Assembly: GCA_004764695.1 (NCBI GenBank)
Contig: SMSO01000016.1
Coordinates: 48,494-71,748 of the forward strand
Source: Schizochytrium sp. TIO01
Lineage: Eukaryota; Sar; Bigyra; Thraustochytrida; Thraustochytriidae
DNA: 23,255 nucleotides
Direction of reading: 5' to 3'
In this document: positions 8,282 through 18,351 of the stretch, one piece after another
How the letters are laid out: every line of letters starts with the position of its first letter
Numbering within the stretch: the stretch's first letter is position 1
Translations under genes and position numbers: made by a program
Notes under the pieces: model-generated
Databases searched by the model: none
What the model saw: the letters and a program-made list of their open reading frames with translations, nothing else
What the model was told of the DNA's origin: nothing

Positions 8282-8327
8282 ACGGGGGTTTCGGTTAATT
8301 AAAAAGGTTCAAGTCCTTTTCCTCGTT
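8282..8327 (+). other. tRNA-like minihelix (acceptor stem plus T arm, no anticodon arm)
   Basis: ACGGGGG (8282-8288) pairs with TCCTCGT (8320-8326), with two G-T pairs. It stacks on a perfect T arm of AAAGG, loop TTCAAGT and CCTTT (8303-8319), with T as discriminator. Only 14 nt (8289-8302, with a D-loop-like CGGTTAA) join the halves, so the anticodon arm and most of the D arm are missing. It ends 12 nt before the rps8 ATG and begins 10 nt after the rps4 stop, the place where a punctuating tRNA would stand. It resembles the element at 1197-1247 in architecture but not in sequence. Confidence 0.6.
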
Positions 8328-8339
8328 TAAATATATTTT

Positions 8340-8714
8340 ATGATAAATTTTCAAAGGCTTATCTCTTCTTTGAATATAGGAATTCAACAAAATGCAAGTG
8401 TTGTGCAAGTTCCTAATTCTAAACAAAATCTTCAATTTATTTCTTTGCTTTATAAAGAAGGTTTTATTAAAGCTTTTCAATTTTCTGGTCGTAATATTAA
8501 AGTTTTTCTTTTCAAAAATAATAGTCTTTTGAAAGGTAAAAAATTTATTCTTTTTTCACACAATAAAAAAGATGTTTACGTATCTACTAAAAATTTGTGG
8601 GCGCATAGTGGACTTTGTTCGTTGTTTATCTCTACTTCAAAAGGTTCATTGGTTCATTATTCAAAAAGTTTTTCAAATCTAAAAGGAGGTAAATTGCTTG
8701 CCGCCACTATCTAA
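8340..8714 (+). CDS. rps8: Small subunit ribosomal protein S8 (124 aa)
   Basis: S8 is a core assembly protein of the small subunit. The C-terminal half carries the S8 hallmark LFISTSKGSLVHYSK (about residues 95-109; family pattern G..I.STS.G..TH..A) followed by GGKLL. The N-terminal part contains LQFISLLYKEGFI, matching the family motif I...L...GFI. The length is close to the bacterial 130. It ends with TAA, and every codon was checked without finding TTA. nad2 follows after 31 nt. Confidence 0.93.
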   Translation: MINFQRLISSLNIGIQQNASVVQVPNSKQNLQFISLLYKEGFIKAFQFSGRNIKVFLFKNNSLLKGKKFILFSHNKKDVYVSTKNLWAHSGLCSLFISTSKGSLVHYSKSFSNLKGGKLLAATI

Positions 8715-8745
8715 TTTTCTATTCTTATGATTTCATTGCTAACTC

Positions 8746-10245
8746 ATGATTTTTTTTTCGGGATTTCCACTTCTTTTTTTGGCACTTTCCGCATGTTTTT
8801 TTCTTTCATTCTTTTCGTTTTTCTTTAGTAAAGCTGTTATTATTAACTCTCAAAAAAAACATTTTGTTATAAAGCACTACGCTTTTAATATAACTCTTCT
8901 AATTATTGCATTTACATTTATAATTGAACTTAACACTCCTATTCAAAATTATTCTAGTTTTTGGGGATTTTTGAACTTTGATTTCTATTCACATAGCCTT
9001 TCTCTAATCGTTTTGTTTTTGAGTTTTCTTAGTTTTTTGAGCAGTCGTTCTTATATTATAACAAAATTTTCTTTTACCTTTGAATATTTTTTTCTTATTC
9101 TTTTCGGTATCTTTTCTCTAATAGGTTTGCCTGCTTGCTCTGATTTTTTGGGTATTTATCTATTTTTGGAACTTCAATCTCTTATCTTTTATACACTAGC
9201 CTGTTTTAATAGGTCATCCGCTTTTTCTACAGAAGCCGGAGTTAAATATTTTATTATGGGTGCATTTTCTTCGGGGATTCTTCTATTTGGTATGTCTCTT
9301 ATTTATGGGATGTGTGGGTCGTTGAATTTTGAAATTTTGAAAACACTTTTGTTTTATTTTTCAGAAGCTACTTTTTCATTTAACTACTTCGTAACTTATT
9401 TTGGTTTCTTTTTGATTGTGTGCAGTTTCCTATTTAAACTTAGTGCTGCACCTTTTCATTTCTGGTCACCCGAAGTTTATGAAGGTTCTGTAGCTCCAGT
9501 AAGTTTGTTTTTTGCAGTAGTTCCTAAAATTGCTCTGTTTGGGTCTCTTGTTCGAATTAGCGTGGGTGTTTTCTTTGAATTCTCAGCATTTTGGACAGTT
9601 TTGTTTGCTATCGTAGCATTTCTTTCACTGCTTTTTGGTAGTTTTTCTGCACTAGCTCAGAAAAAAGTAAAGAAATTTTTGGCATTCAGTTCTGTTACTC
9701 ACGTAGGTTTTATAATAGCCGCTTTGTCAGCGCATAGTTTTGATGGCCTTGTAGGTTTGTTCTTTTATTTGCTAGTTTATAGTTTTCTTTCATTGTGTTT
9801 TTGGAGTTTTGTAGTCCTTATGCACAAAGAAAAAAATAGTTCATTTCTAGTAGATTTTAAAATTTTGGCAAAACAAAATCCGTTTATTGGAGGTAGTCTT
9901 TGTATTTTGTTGTTTTCGATAGCTGGTATTCCTCCTTTGTCTGGGTTTGGAGCAAAATTTTTTAGTTTTATAGCTGTAGTAGAACAAAATGAATTCTTGT
10001 TGGCTGTTGTAATAGTATTGTTTGCTGTCGTGAGTTGTTTTTATTATTTGCGTGTAATTAAATGGATCTTTTTTGATAATTCTTCAAATGCAGTAACCAT
10101 TCAAAGTAATTATAACTTGACTTTTACATTCAGTCGATTGGAAGCTTATCTAATTTCTTTTAGTTTGTTTATATCAAGTATTCTTTTTATGCTACCTGAT
10201 TTTTGTATGCTGGTGGCACATCGTATGGCCCTTTCACTTTTTTAA
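8746..10245 (+). CDS. nad2: NADH dehydrogenase (complex I) subunit 2 (499 aa)
   Basis: Nad2 is one of the three antiporter-like membrane subunits that pump protons in complex I. The protein is almost entirely hydrophobic with about 14 membrane segments. Diagnostic stretches are LELQSLIFYTLA, KLSAAPFHFWSPEVYEGSVA (about residues 228-247), KKFLAFSSVTHVGF and GIPPLSGFGAKF. The length is typical for protist Nad2. The ATG at 8746 leads directly into the first membrane segment; an ATG at 8727 is in another frame and does not give the protein. It ends with TAA just before trnF. Confidence 0.97.
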   Translation: MIFFSGFPLLFLALSACFFLSFFSFFFSKAVIINSQKKHFVIKHYAFNITLLIIAFTFIIELNTPIQNYSSFWGFLNFDFYSHSLSLIVLFLSFLSFLSSRSYIITKFSFTFEYFFLILFGIFSLIGLPACSDFLGIYLFLELQSLIFYTLACFNRSSAFSTEAGVKYFIMGAFSSGILLFGMSLIYGMCGSLNFEILKTLLFYFSEATFSFNYFVTYFGFFLIVCSFLFKLSAAPFHFWSPEVYEGSVAPVSLFFAVVPKIALFGSLVRISVGVFFEFSAFWTVLFAIVAFLSLLFGSFSALAQKKVKKFLAFSSVTHVGFIIAALSAHSFDGLVGLFFYLLVYSFLSLCFWSFVVLMHKEKNSSFLVDFKILAKQNPFIGGSLCILLFSIAGIPPLSGFGAKFFSFIAVVEQNEFLLAVVIVLFAVVSCFYYLRVIKWIFFDNSSNAVTIQSNYNLTFTFSRLEAYLISFSLFISSILFMLPDFCMLVAHRMALSLF

Positions 10246-10262
10246 ATGGTAAATCCATTTTC

Positions 10263-10335
10263 GCTTAAGTAGCTCAGTTGGCAGAGCATAAGACTGAAAA
10301 TCTTTGTGTCACTGGTTCAAATCCAGTCTTAAGCA
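10263..10335 (+). tRNA. trnF(gaa): tRNA-Phe(GAA)
   Basis: The acceptor GCTTAAG pairs exactly with CTTAAGC and the discriminator is A. The D arm is AGCTCAGTTGGCAGAGC. The anticodon loop is CTGAAAA with anticodon GAA, and the T arm is CTGG, TTCAAAT, CCAG. It lies between nad2 and rps10. Confidence 0.95.
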
Positions 10336-10347
10336 ATTTATTTTATT

Positions 10348-10623
10348 ATGATTCGTGGTTATTTTCAACTTTATAGTTTTAAATCTATACCTTCTTCTGT
10401 TAAACAAAAAAAGGTATTCACTTTTAACAAATCTCATCATGTAAATAAAAAATCTAAGACATCCGCAAGTCTTGTTTTTTATAAAACTAAAGCATCTTCA
10501 CTTCATACATTTAGTTCGTGGTCAGATATAAAAAATTTTTATATTTATCAAGCACTTTCTATTTTTTCTAAAAAAATTACTTTTAGTTTTCGTATGAAAG
10601 TGGTTGCTTGCCCTTATAGTTTA
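10348..10623 (+). CDS. rps10: Probable small subunit ribosomal protein S10, short N-terminus (91 aa)
   Basis: This small, basic, non-membrane protein contains KVFTFNKSHHVNKKSKTSAS (about residues 22-41), which fits the S10 core RFTVLISPHVNKDAR, followed by a stretch like the S10 helix and final strand (SIFSKKITFSF for GVDVQISLG). S10 sits in the small subunit head. About 24 residues that precede the SPHVNK motif in bacteria are absent, so the N-terminal helix region looks deleted. The first in-frame TTA (10621-10623) lies 14 nt inside trnE; ignoring it would extend the frame to a TAG at 10638. The two RNAs could not both be complete from one transcript. The identification is by eye from one motif. 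Confidence 0.65.
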
Positions 10624-10681
10624 ATGGTTAGAACATAGCTTTTTCGTAGCTCAAGTGAGAGTTCAATTCTCTCTAAGGGTA
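10610..10681 (+). tRNA. trnE(uuc): tRNA-Glu(UUC)
   Basis: The acceptor GCCCTTA pairs with TAAGGGT (first pair G-T) and the discriminator is A. The D arm is GTTT/GAAC. The anticodon arm TAGCT, TTTTCGT, AGCTC gives anticodon TTC with one mismatched pair, and the T arm is GAGAG, TTCAATT, CTCTC. The 5' end overlaps the last codons of rps10. It ends 14 nt before cox3. Confidence 0.93.
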
Positions 10682-10695
10682 ACTCTTATTAGAAA

Positions 10696-11484
10696 ATGAC
10701 ACAAAAACATCCTTTTCATCTTGTCGACCCTAGTCCTTGGCCAATGGTCGCTTCTATTTCTGCTTTTATTACCACTACAGGTGGTGTTCTTTTTATGCAT
10801 AACTATAACGGTGGAGGTAGCTTTCTATTCTTTGGATTCGTTATGCTATTGTACACTATGTTTGTGTGGTGGCGTGATGTAGTTCGAGAAGGTACTTTTG
10901 AAGGGCAACACACTTCAATTGTACAATTGGGGCTTCGTTTTGGTATAATCTTGTTTATTGTATCCGAAGCAATGCTTTTCTTTGCTTTCTTTTGGGCTTT
11001 CTTTTGGGCAAGTCTAGCACCTGTTCCTGAAATTGGTTCTGTATGGCCTCCTAAAGGTATTGAAACCCTTTCCGCTTGGGAAGTTCCTTTTTTGAACACT
11101 GTAATTCTTCTTAGTTCTGGTGCTTCTGTTACTTGGGCGCATCATGCTATTATTGCAGGTTATCGAAAAGAAGCAATTCTTTCTTTGTCTATTACTGTTG
11201 CTTTGGCGGTAGTTTTTACAGGGTTGCAATTGTTTGAATATAAAAATGCTCCATTTACCATCGCAGATGGTATTTATGGAAGTACTTTTTATATGGCAAC
11301 CGGTTTTCATGGTTTCCACGTATTCGTAGGAACTGTTTTTTTGACCGTATGCCTTTATCGTGTATTTGCATATCACTTTACAAAACAACATCATTTTGGA
11401 TTTGAAGCTGCTGCCTGGTATTGGCACTTTGTGGATGTTGTTTGGTTGTTTCTTTTTGTAAGTATTTATTGGTGGGGAAATTAA
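10696..11484 (+). CDS. cox3: Cytochrome c oxidase subunit 3 (262 aa)
   Basis: Cox3 is a core membrane subunit of complex IV. The opening [12 protein letters not shown], the stretches [16 protein letters not shown] and HGFHVFVGT, and the ending [14 protein letters not shown] to YWWG are family signatures, and about seven membrane segments are visible. The length matches the usual 260-270 residues. It ends with TAA, and atp6 starts after one base, so the two are surely on one transcript. Confidence 0.99.
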   Translation: MTQKHPFHLVDPSPWPMVASISAFITTTGGVLFMHNYNGGGSFLFFGFVMLLYTMFVWWRDVVREGTFEGQHTSIVQLGLRFGIILFIVSEAMLFFAFFWAFFWASLAPVPEIGSVWPPKGIETLSAWEVPFLNTVILLSSGASVTWAHHAIIAGYRKEAILSLSITVALAVVFTGLQLFEYKNAPFTIADGIYGSTFYMATGFHGFHVFVGTVFLTVCLYRVFAYHFTKQHHFGFEAAAWYWHFVDVVWLFLFVSIYWWGN

Positions 11485-11485
11485 T

Positions 11486-12241
11486 ATGTTTTTTAGTCCT
11501 TTGGAACAGTTTGAAATTTATCCTATTTTGCCTTTGCGCATAGGAGCTTTTGATCTTTCATTTACAAACTCTAGCTTTTTTTTGCTTTTGATTTGTTTGG
11601 TATACGTTTTTTTTGTTAAATTGGTTTATTCTAATGGTAGTGGGTTCTTTATTCCAAATCGTTGGCAATTGTTGTTTGAAAATTTTTATTCTTTCAGTGC
11701 TGATATGGTAGAAGAAAATATGGGTGCTAAAGGTCAAACTTTTGTGCCTTTTATTTTTGGACTTTTTATGTTTTTGCTTTTGGCAAACACTTTTGGAATG
11801 GTTCCTTATAGCTTTACAGTTACTTCTCATTTGATTGTTACTTTTACTTTGTCTGCTTTGGTATGGGTAGGTAAACTATATGTAGGTATTAAACATCACG
11901 GTATTCGTATTTTGGGTGTTCTTTTGCCTGGAGGTATTCCTTTTGCAATGGTGCCTTTCTTCGTAGTTGTTGAACTTTTGAGTTTTTTTATTCCTCTAGC
12001 CGCATTGGGTATTCGACTTTTTGCAAACATGATGGCTGGTCACATTCTTATGAAAGTTATTGTAGGTTTTTGTTGGTCTATGCTATTGGCAGGAAATGTT
12101 TTTTTTCTAGCTCACTTTATTCCTATGGGAGTATTGTTTCTTTTGTTGTTTCTAGAAACTGCTGTTGCATTTATTCAGGCTTACGTATTTACTATGTTGA
12201 CTTGTCTAATGACAGGTGATATGGTTCACGGAGGTCATTAA
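11486..12241 (+). CDS. atp6: ATP synthase F0 subunit a (251 aa)
   Basis: Subunit a forms the proton half-channels next to the c ring. The key stretch LGIRLFANMMAGH (about residues 174-186) contains the essential arginine, and ELLSFFIPLAA and FLETAVAFIQAYVFTML are also typical. Five or six membrane segments are visible. The length is normal. It ends with TAA 22 nt before trnN. Confidence 0.99.
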   Translation: MFFSPLEQFEIYPILPLRIGAFDLSFTNSSFFLLLICLVYVFFVKLVYSNGSGFFIPNRWQLLFENFYSFSADMVEENMGAKGQTFVPFIFGLFMFLLLANTFGMVPYSFTVTSHLIVTFTLSALVWVGKLYVGIKHHGIRILGVLLPGGIPFAMVPFFVVVELLSFFIPLAALGIRLFANMMAGHILMKVIVGFCWSMLLAGNVFFLAHFIPMGVLFLLLFLETAVAFIQAYVFTMLTCLMTGDMVHGGH

Positions 12242-12246
12242 TTATT

Positions 12247-12263
12247 ATGTAGGTTTACTACAT
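12247..12263 (+). repeat. 6-bp hairpin abutting trnN
   Basis: ATGTAG (12247-12252) and CTACAT (12258-12263) are exact inverted copies around loop GTTTA. The hairpin ends one base before the first base of trnN. It could form in the atp6 3' leader and affect processing or mRNA stability. Confidence 0.4.
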
Positions 12264-12335
12264 TCTCTAGTAGCTCAGGGGTAGAGCATTTGGCTGTTAA
12301 CCAAATTGTCGTTGGTTCAAATCCAATCTAGGGAG
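12264..12335 (+). tRNA. trnN(guu): tRNA-Asn(GUU)
   Basis: The acceptor TCTCTAG pairs with CTAGGGA and the discriminator is G. The D arm is AGCTCAGGGGTAGAGC. The anticodon stem TTTGG/CCAAA holds loop CTGTTAA (anticodon GTT). It lies between atp6 and cox2. Confidence 0.96.
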
Positions 12336-12353
12336 TTTATTAAATTTTTATAT

Positions 12354-13106
12354 ATGCTTTTTACTTTGTTTGGTTATTGTGATGCTGCTACTCCATGGCA
12401 ATTCGGATTTCAAGACCCTGCTACTCCTATCGCAGAAGGTATTATTCGATTTCATCACGATTTGATGTTTATTATGGTTTTTGTTGTAGTTTTTGTTTTT
12501 TGGATGCTTACTCGTATCGTAATGCATTTCAACGTAAAAACCAACCCTAACCCTTCAGCTGTAGTTCACGGAACTACTATTGAAATTATTTGGACTTTGA
12601 TTCCTGCAGTTCTTCTTATGATTATTGCAGTTCCTTCTTTTGCTCTTCTATACTCTGTAGATGAAGTAGTAGATCCCTCTGTTACTTTGAAAGTTATTGG
12701 GCATCAATGGTATTGGTCATACGAATACTCTGACTATGAAAATGAAGATGGAGAAAATCTAGTTTTCGATTCTTACATGTTGCCTGATGATGAATTGTCT
12801 TTGGGAGATTTGCGAATGTTGGAAGTAGATAACCGTGTAGTATTGCCTGTTGATACTCATGTTCGTCTTATTGTAACCAGTGCTGATGTGCTACATTCTT
12901 GGACTGTACCGTCTTTTGGAGTTAAAATGGATGCTTGCCCTGGTCGTCTTAACGAAGCTAGTTTGTTTATTCAACGTCCTGGTGTTTTTTATGGTCAATG
13001 TAGTGAAATTTGTGGTGTAAACCATGGATTTATGCCTATCGCAGTAGAAGCTTTGAAACTAGAAGATTACGTTTCTTGGGTAGCTGCTAAACTAGAAGAC
13101 GCTTTA
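12354..13106 (+). CDS. cox2: Cytochrome c oxidase subunit 2 (250 aa), TTA stop
   Basis: Cox2 accepts electrons from cytochrome c through the CuA centre. Two N-terminal membrane helices are followed by a soluble domain with [30 protein letters not shown] and the CuA site [16 protein letters not shown] (about residues 210-225). The protein ends [12 protein letters not shown] before TTA at 13104-13106, a normal Cox2 C-terminus. Continuing past it would add seven residues, including another TTA, and would overlap tatA. The ATG at 12354 is the first after trnN; the frame is open upstream only within the tRNA. Confidence 0.98.
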
Positions 13107-13116
13107 TTTTTAGTAT

Positions 13117-13251
13117 ATGTATCTTAGCTTTTTTCAAATTTGTTTTGTTGTACTTATCGCTTTTTTGCTTTTTGGTAATTCTAATAATCTTATTAAAACA
13201 TTTAAAAAGAATATTAAAAATATTCAAAAAGAATTTCAAAAAAAAGAATTA
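13117..13251 (+). CDS. tatA: Probable TatA, twin-arginine translocase subunit (44 aa), TTA stop
   Basis: This short ORF between cox2 and trnW has the TatA plan: an N-terminal membrane helix ([16 protein letters not shown], about residues 5-20) ending in the LLFG motif, then a lysine-rich amphipathic helix ([20 protein letters not shown]). TatA oligomers form the passage for folded proteins in the Tat system, with TatC as receptor; no tatC is seen in this window. TTA at 13249-13251 stops it 9 nt before trnW. If TTA coded leucine the frame would continue into the tRNA to a TAG at 13279. With the cox2 TTA stop, it begins 10 nt after cox2 with no overlap. An unrelated small membrane protein cannot be excluded. 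Confidence 0.65.
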
Positions 13252-13260
13252 CAACATTTC

Positions 13261-14856
<1,596 letters not shown>

Positions 14857-14860
14857 ATTA

Positions 14861-14875
14861 AAAGCTTTTAGCTTT
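14861..14875 (+). repeat. 6-bp hairpin in the cox1-nad4 spacer
   Basis: AAAGCT and AGCTTT are exact inverted copies around TTT, in the 27-nt spacer between cox1 and nad4. This junction has neither a tRNA nor a tRNA-like minihelix, so the hairpin may mark a cleavage site or protect the cox1 3' end. It is AT-rich and short, so chance is possible. Confidence 0.35.
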
Positions 14876-14883
14876 AAAAAATT

Positions 14884-16359
14884 ATGTCATTTCTTTATAT
14901 TTCTTACCTTATTGGTATTCCCGCTTTTATCGGTAGTTTTCTTTTGATTTTTCCACTATCAAATAAAGTATCAAAGCAACTTGCTTTGGGAGCATCACTT
15001 ATTAGTTTTTATATTTCTATTCTAATGTGGGTGTTTTTTGATAATAACAACGGTGCGTTTCAATTCGTAGAAACTTATAATTGGTTTAGTTCATCCAATC
15101 TAGCTATTACCTTTGGAGTCGATGGAATTTCTTTGTTCTTTATTCTATTGACAGCTTTTCTAATTCCTATTTGTCTTCTATCTTCTTGGTCGTCTGTAAA
15201 AACAAAAAATCATCTTTTTACTGATCGTCATTATTTTGCTCTTTTTCTTTTGATAGAAAGTATGATTTTTATCGTATTTACTTCACTAGATTTGATCGTT
15301 TTTTATACTTTTTTTGAAGCCGTTTTGATGCCTATGTTTTTTATTATCGGTGTTTGGGGTTCCCGTGAACGTAAAATTCGTGCATCTTATCTATTTTTTA
15401 TGTACACTCTTTTTGGTTCTCTATTTATATTGCTTGCTATCGTATTCATCTATATAGAATGCGGTAGTACTCATTATTTGATGCTTTTGGAAACTAGTTT
15501 TAGTCCTGAACGTCAAAAAATTTTGTGGCTAGCTTTCTTTTTCTCATTCGCTGTTAAAGTGCCTATGTTGCCTGTACATTTGTGGTTGCCTGAAGCGCAC
15601 GTAGAAGCACCTACTGCGGGTTCTGTTCTACTAGCTGGAGTGCTTTTGAAATTGGGTACTTACGGTATAATCCGTTATTCTTTGCCATTGTTTCCATTGG
15701 CTAGTTTTTATTTTCGTCCTTTTGTATTTACTTTGGCATCTTTGGCAGTTGTTTATTCTTCAATAACCGCTATTCGTCAAAGTGATATAAAACGTGTGAT
15801 TGCTTACGCTTCAGTTGCTCACATAAATATAACTGTAATTGGCTTGTTTAGTTTTAATTTGGTAGGTGTTGAAGGTGCTATTTTTCAAATGCTATCACAC
15901 GGTGTTGTTTCAGGAGCTTTGTTTTTGTGTGTAGGTGTATTGTATGATCGTCATCATAGCCGATTGATTAAATATTATGGCGGACTTGTGCATACTATGC
16001 CTCTTTTTGTAATTCTATTTCTTGTATTTACTATAGCAAATATTGCATTGCCAGGTACTTCCAGTTTTGTTGGAGAGTTCCTTATCTTGTTTGGTACTTT
16101 TTATGCTAATTCATTCGTAGCTTTTGTAGCCGCGACTAGTATGATTTTGGGAAGTGCGTATTCTCTATGGCTTTTTAATCGTCTGTGTTACGGTAACCTC
16201 AAATTGCAATACATTCAAGTTTCTTTTGATATTACAAAACAAGAATTTTGGGTGTTTATGCCATTGTTGTTTCTTACTATCTTTGGGGGTATCTTTCCCG
16301 GTATTTTTTTGGATCCTCTACATACTAGCTGTAGCGTTTTGCTTTCAGTTTTTTATTTA
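14884..16359 (+). CDS. nad4: NADH dehydrogenase (complex I) subunit 4 (491 aa), TTA stop
   Basis: Nad4 is an antiporter-like proton-pumping subunit of the complex I membrane arm. Diagnostic stretches are TFGVDGISLFFILLTAFLIP, the FFEAVLMPMFFIIGVWGSRE region (about residues 145-164), KVPMLPVHLWLPEAHVEAPT (about residues 224-243) and the SDIKRVIAYASVAHIN region. About 14 membrane segments are visible and the length is typical. TTA at 16357-16359 is followed at once by TAA, so the end is safe under either code. nad11 follows after 6 nt. Confidence 0.98.
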
Positions 16360-16365
16360 TAAAAT

Positions 16366-16992
16366 ATGATTTCTCTATATATTAACAATTCTAAAGTACT
16401 TGTACAGAAAAATTCAACCGTATTTCAAGCTTGTGCAAAAGTCGGTGTTGTAATTCCTCGTTTTTGTTTTCATGAACGTTTGCTTATCGCAGGTAATTGC
16501 CGTATATGTTTGGTGGAAATCGAAAAATTTCCTAAACCTGTAGCTTCGTGTGCAATGCCCGTAAGTGAAAATATAAAAATTTTTACTGATACTCCATTGG
16601 TAAAAAAAGCACGTGAAGCTGTAATAGAGTTTTTGTTGATTAATCATCCTCTGGATTGTCCTATTTGTGATCAAGGGGGTGAATGTGATTTGCAAAATCA
16701 ATCTTTTCATTATGGAACTAATTCTTCTCGTTTTTTTTCAAAAAAACGTAGTGTGGTTGATAAGAATGTAGGTCCTTTTATTTCTATAATTATAACCAGG
16801 TGTATCCATTGTACTCGTTGTGTTCGTTTTCTAAATGAAGTTGCTGGTTATTCTTTTTTTGGTATAACCGGTCGTGGATATGCCTCTGAAATTGGTACTT
16901 TTGTCCAAAAATCTCTTAAATCAAAACTTTCCGGTAATATTATTGATCTATGTCCTGTTGGTTTTATTTCTATTAAAAAATACAATGTTTTA
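16366..16992 (+). CDS. nad11: NADH dehydrogenase (complex I) subunit 11, N-terminal iron-sulfur part only (208 aa), TTA stop
   Basis: Nad11 is the 75-kDa subunit that carries electrons through iron-sulfur clusters in the matrix arm. Cluster motifs appear in order: [20 protein letters not shown] with a later C (2Fe-2S), [17 protein letters not shown] (N5 and N3 type), then [10 protein letters not shown] and DLCPVG (N4). The protein stops right after the CPVG.....K.Y boundary, so the large molybdopterin-type C-terminal domain is missing. In several stramenopiles this domain is known to be encoded separately or in the nucleus, so I infer a natural split, not a pseudogene. TTA at 16990-16992 lies inside the start of nad1, giving an 8-nt overlap. 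Confidence 0.95.
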
Positions 16993-17953
16993 TATTGAAA
17001 GTGTACTTAAAGTTTTGGGTATCGTAGTTCCTTTGCTAGTAGGTATTGCATTGTTTACTGTGGCTGAGCGAAAAGTTTTGAGTAGTATTCAACGTAGGCG
17101 AGGTCCAAATATTATTGGAGCTTTCGGATTGTTGCAAGCCTTTGCAGATGGTCTTAAACTATTGTTGAAAGAAACTGTTTTGCCAAGTAGTTCAAACAAA
17201 GCTTTGTTTGTAATTGCTCCAATAATTACTTTTTTCTTGAGTCTTATAGGTTGGGCAGTTATTCCCGTAAATGAAACTTATGTGTTTGCTGATCTAAATG
17301 TAGGTGTTTTGTATATCTTTGCAATTTCGTCTCTAGGAGTTTACGGTATTATTATTTCTGGTTGGGCAAGTAACTCAAAATACGCTTTTTTGGGTGCCCT
17401 TCGTTCTGCTGCCCAAATAGTTTCCTATGAAATTTCAATAGGTTTTATTATAATAAACGTTATTCTTTGTGCAAATTCTCTAAACCTTACTCAAATTGTT
17501 TTGGCTCAAGAAGCTATTTGGTATTGTGTGCCTTTGCTACCTATATTTATTTTGTTTTTTGTTTCATGTTTGGCTGAAACAAATCGTCACCCTTTTGATT
17601 TGCCTGAAGCTGAAGCTGAACTTGTTTCCGGGTATAATGTTGAATATTCTGCTATGGGTTTTGCATTGTTCTTTTTGGGTGAATATGGTAATATAATTTT
17701 GATAAGTTCTCTAAATGTTATTCTATTTATAGGAGGATGGCTATTTCCATTGCAAATTTTTGAAGGTTGTTTTTGTTTTGCTATTAAAACATTCTTTTTT
17801 ATTAGTTTGTTTATTTGGGTCCGTGCCGCATATCCTCGTTATCGTTATGATCAACTAATACGCCTTGGATGGAAAGTATTTCTTCCTTTGTCTATAAGTT
17901 GGACTATTTTGACTGCAAGTATTCTATTGAGTTTTAATTGGTATATTTCTTTA
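16985..17953 (+). CDS. nad1: NADH dehydrogenase (complex I) subunit 1 (322 aa), TTA stop
   Basis: Nad1 forms the membrane end of the quinone channel in complex I. Hallmarks are [17 protein letters not shown] (about residues 24-40), [15 protein letters not shown] and [20 protein letters not shown] (about residues 198-217), plus about eight membrane segments. The ATG lies inside the last codons of nad11. The first in-frame TTA is at 17951-17953, after NWYIS, giving a typical length. Reading on would add 11 more residues with a second TTA and would overlap nad4L by 35 nt; with TTA as stop, nad4L starts 1 nt later. Confidence 0.97.
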
Positions 17954-17954
17954 C

Positions 17955-18263
17955 ATGTTTTTGGATATCTTTTATTTTATTTTTGTTAGTTTTTGTTTGT
18001 TTTTTATTGGAGTATGTGGTATTGTTCTAAACAGGAAAAGTATTTTGATTATCTTGATATCAATTGAAATTATGTTGCTAGCTGTAAATCTTCAATTTTT
18101 GTTTTTTTCTGTTTATTTGGATGATCTTTATGGCCAAGTATTTTCACTATTTGTTCTTACTGTTGCAGCGGCAGAATCCGCGATTGGTTTGGCTATTTTG
18201 GTTTGTTATTTTAAAGTTCATACTAGTGTAGAAATAAAAACAGTTAATTTGCTTCAAGGATGA
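17955..18263 (+). CDS. nad4L: NADH dehydrogenase (complex I) subunit 4L (102 aa)
   Basis: Nad4L is a small membrane subunit of complex I with three helices. Visible features are [20 protein letters not shown] (about residues 25-44) with the conserved membrane glutamate, and [17 protein letters not shown] (about residues 67-83) with the second one. The length is as expected. It ends with TGA, one of two TGA stops in this window. I read all codons and found no TTA. It begins 1 nt after the nad1 TTA. Confidence 0.97.
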   Translation: MFLDIFYFIFVSFCLFFIGVCGIVLNRKSILIILISIEIMLLAVNLQFLFFSVYLDDLYGQVFSLFVLTVAAAESAIGLAILVCYFKVHTSVEIKTVNLLQG

Positions 18264-18268
18264 AGCAT

Positions 18269-18341
18269 GGGCGTGTAGCTTAGTGGTTAAAGCTTTCGGT
18301 TGATAATCGAAAGACCAAAGGTTCAAATCCTTTTACGCCTA
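18269..18341 (+). tRNA. trnI(gau): tRNA-Ile(GAU)
   Basis: The acceptor GGGCGTG pairs with TACGCCT (G-T at both ends) and the discriminator is A. The anticodon loop is TTGATAA, anticodon GAT, and the T arm is AAAGG, TTCAAAT, CCTTT. ATA codons are used in the genes here, but no tRNA-Ile(CAU) is seen in the window. Confidence 0.95.
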
Positions 18342-18351
18342 TCCCTTTATA

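Noticed and set aside
11014-11427. A 137-codon ORF on the minus strand inside cox3
   Set aside because: It lies wholly opposite a well-conserved cox3, has no recognisable domain, and no gene in this window is on the minus strand.
12306-12353. A longer cox2 beginning inside trnN
   Set aside because: These codons are tRNA sequence; the first ATG after the tRNA gives a normal Cox2 N-terminus.
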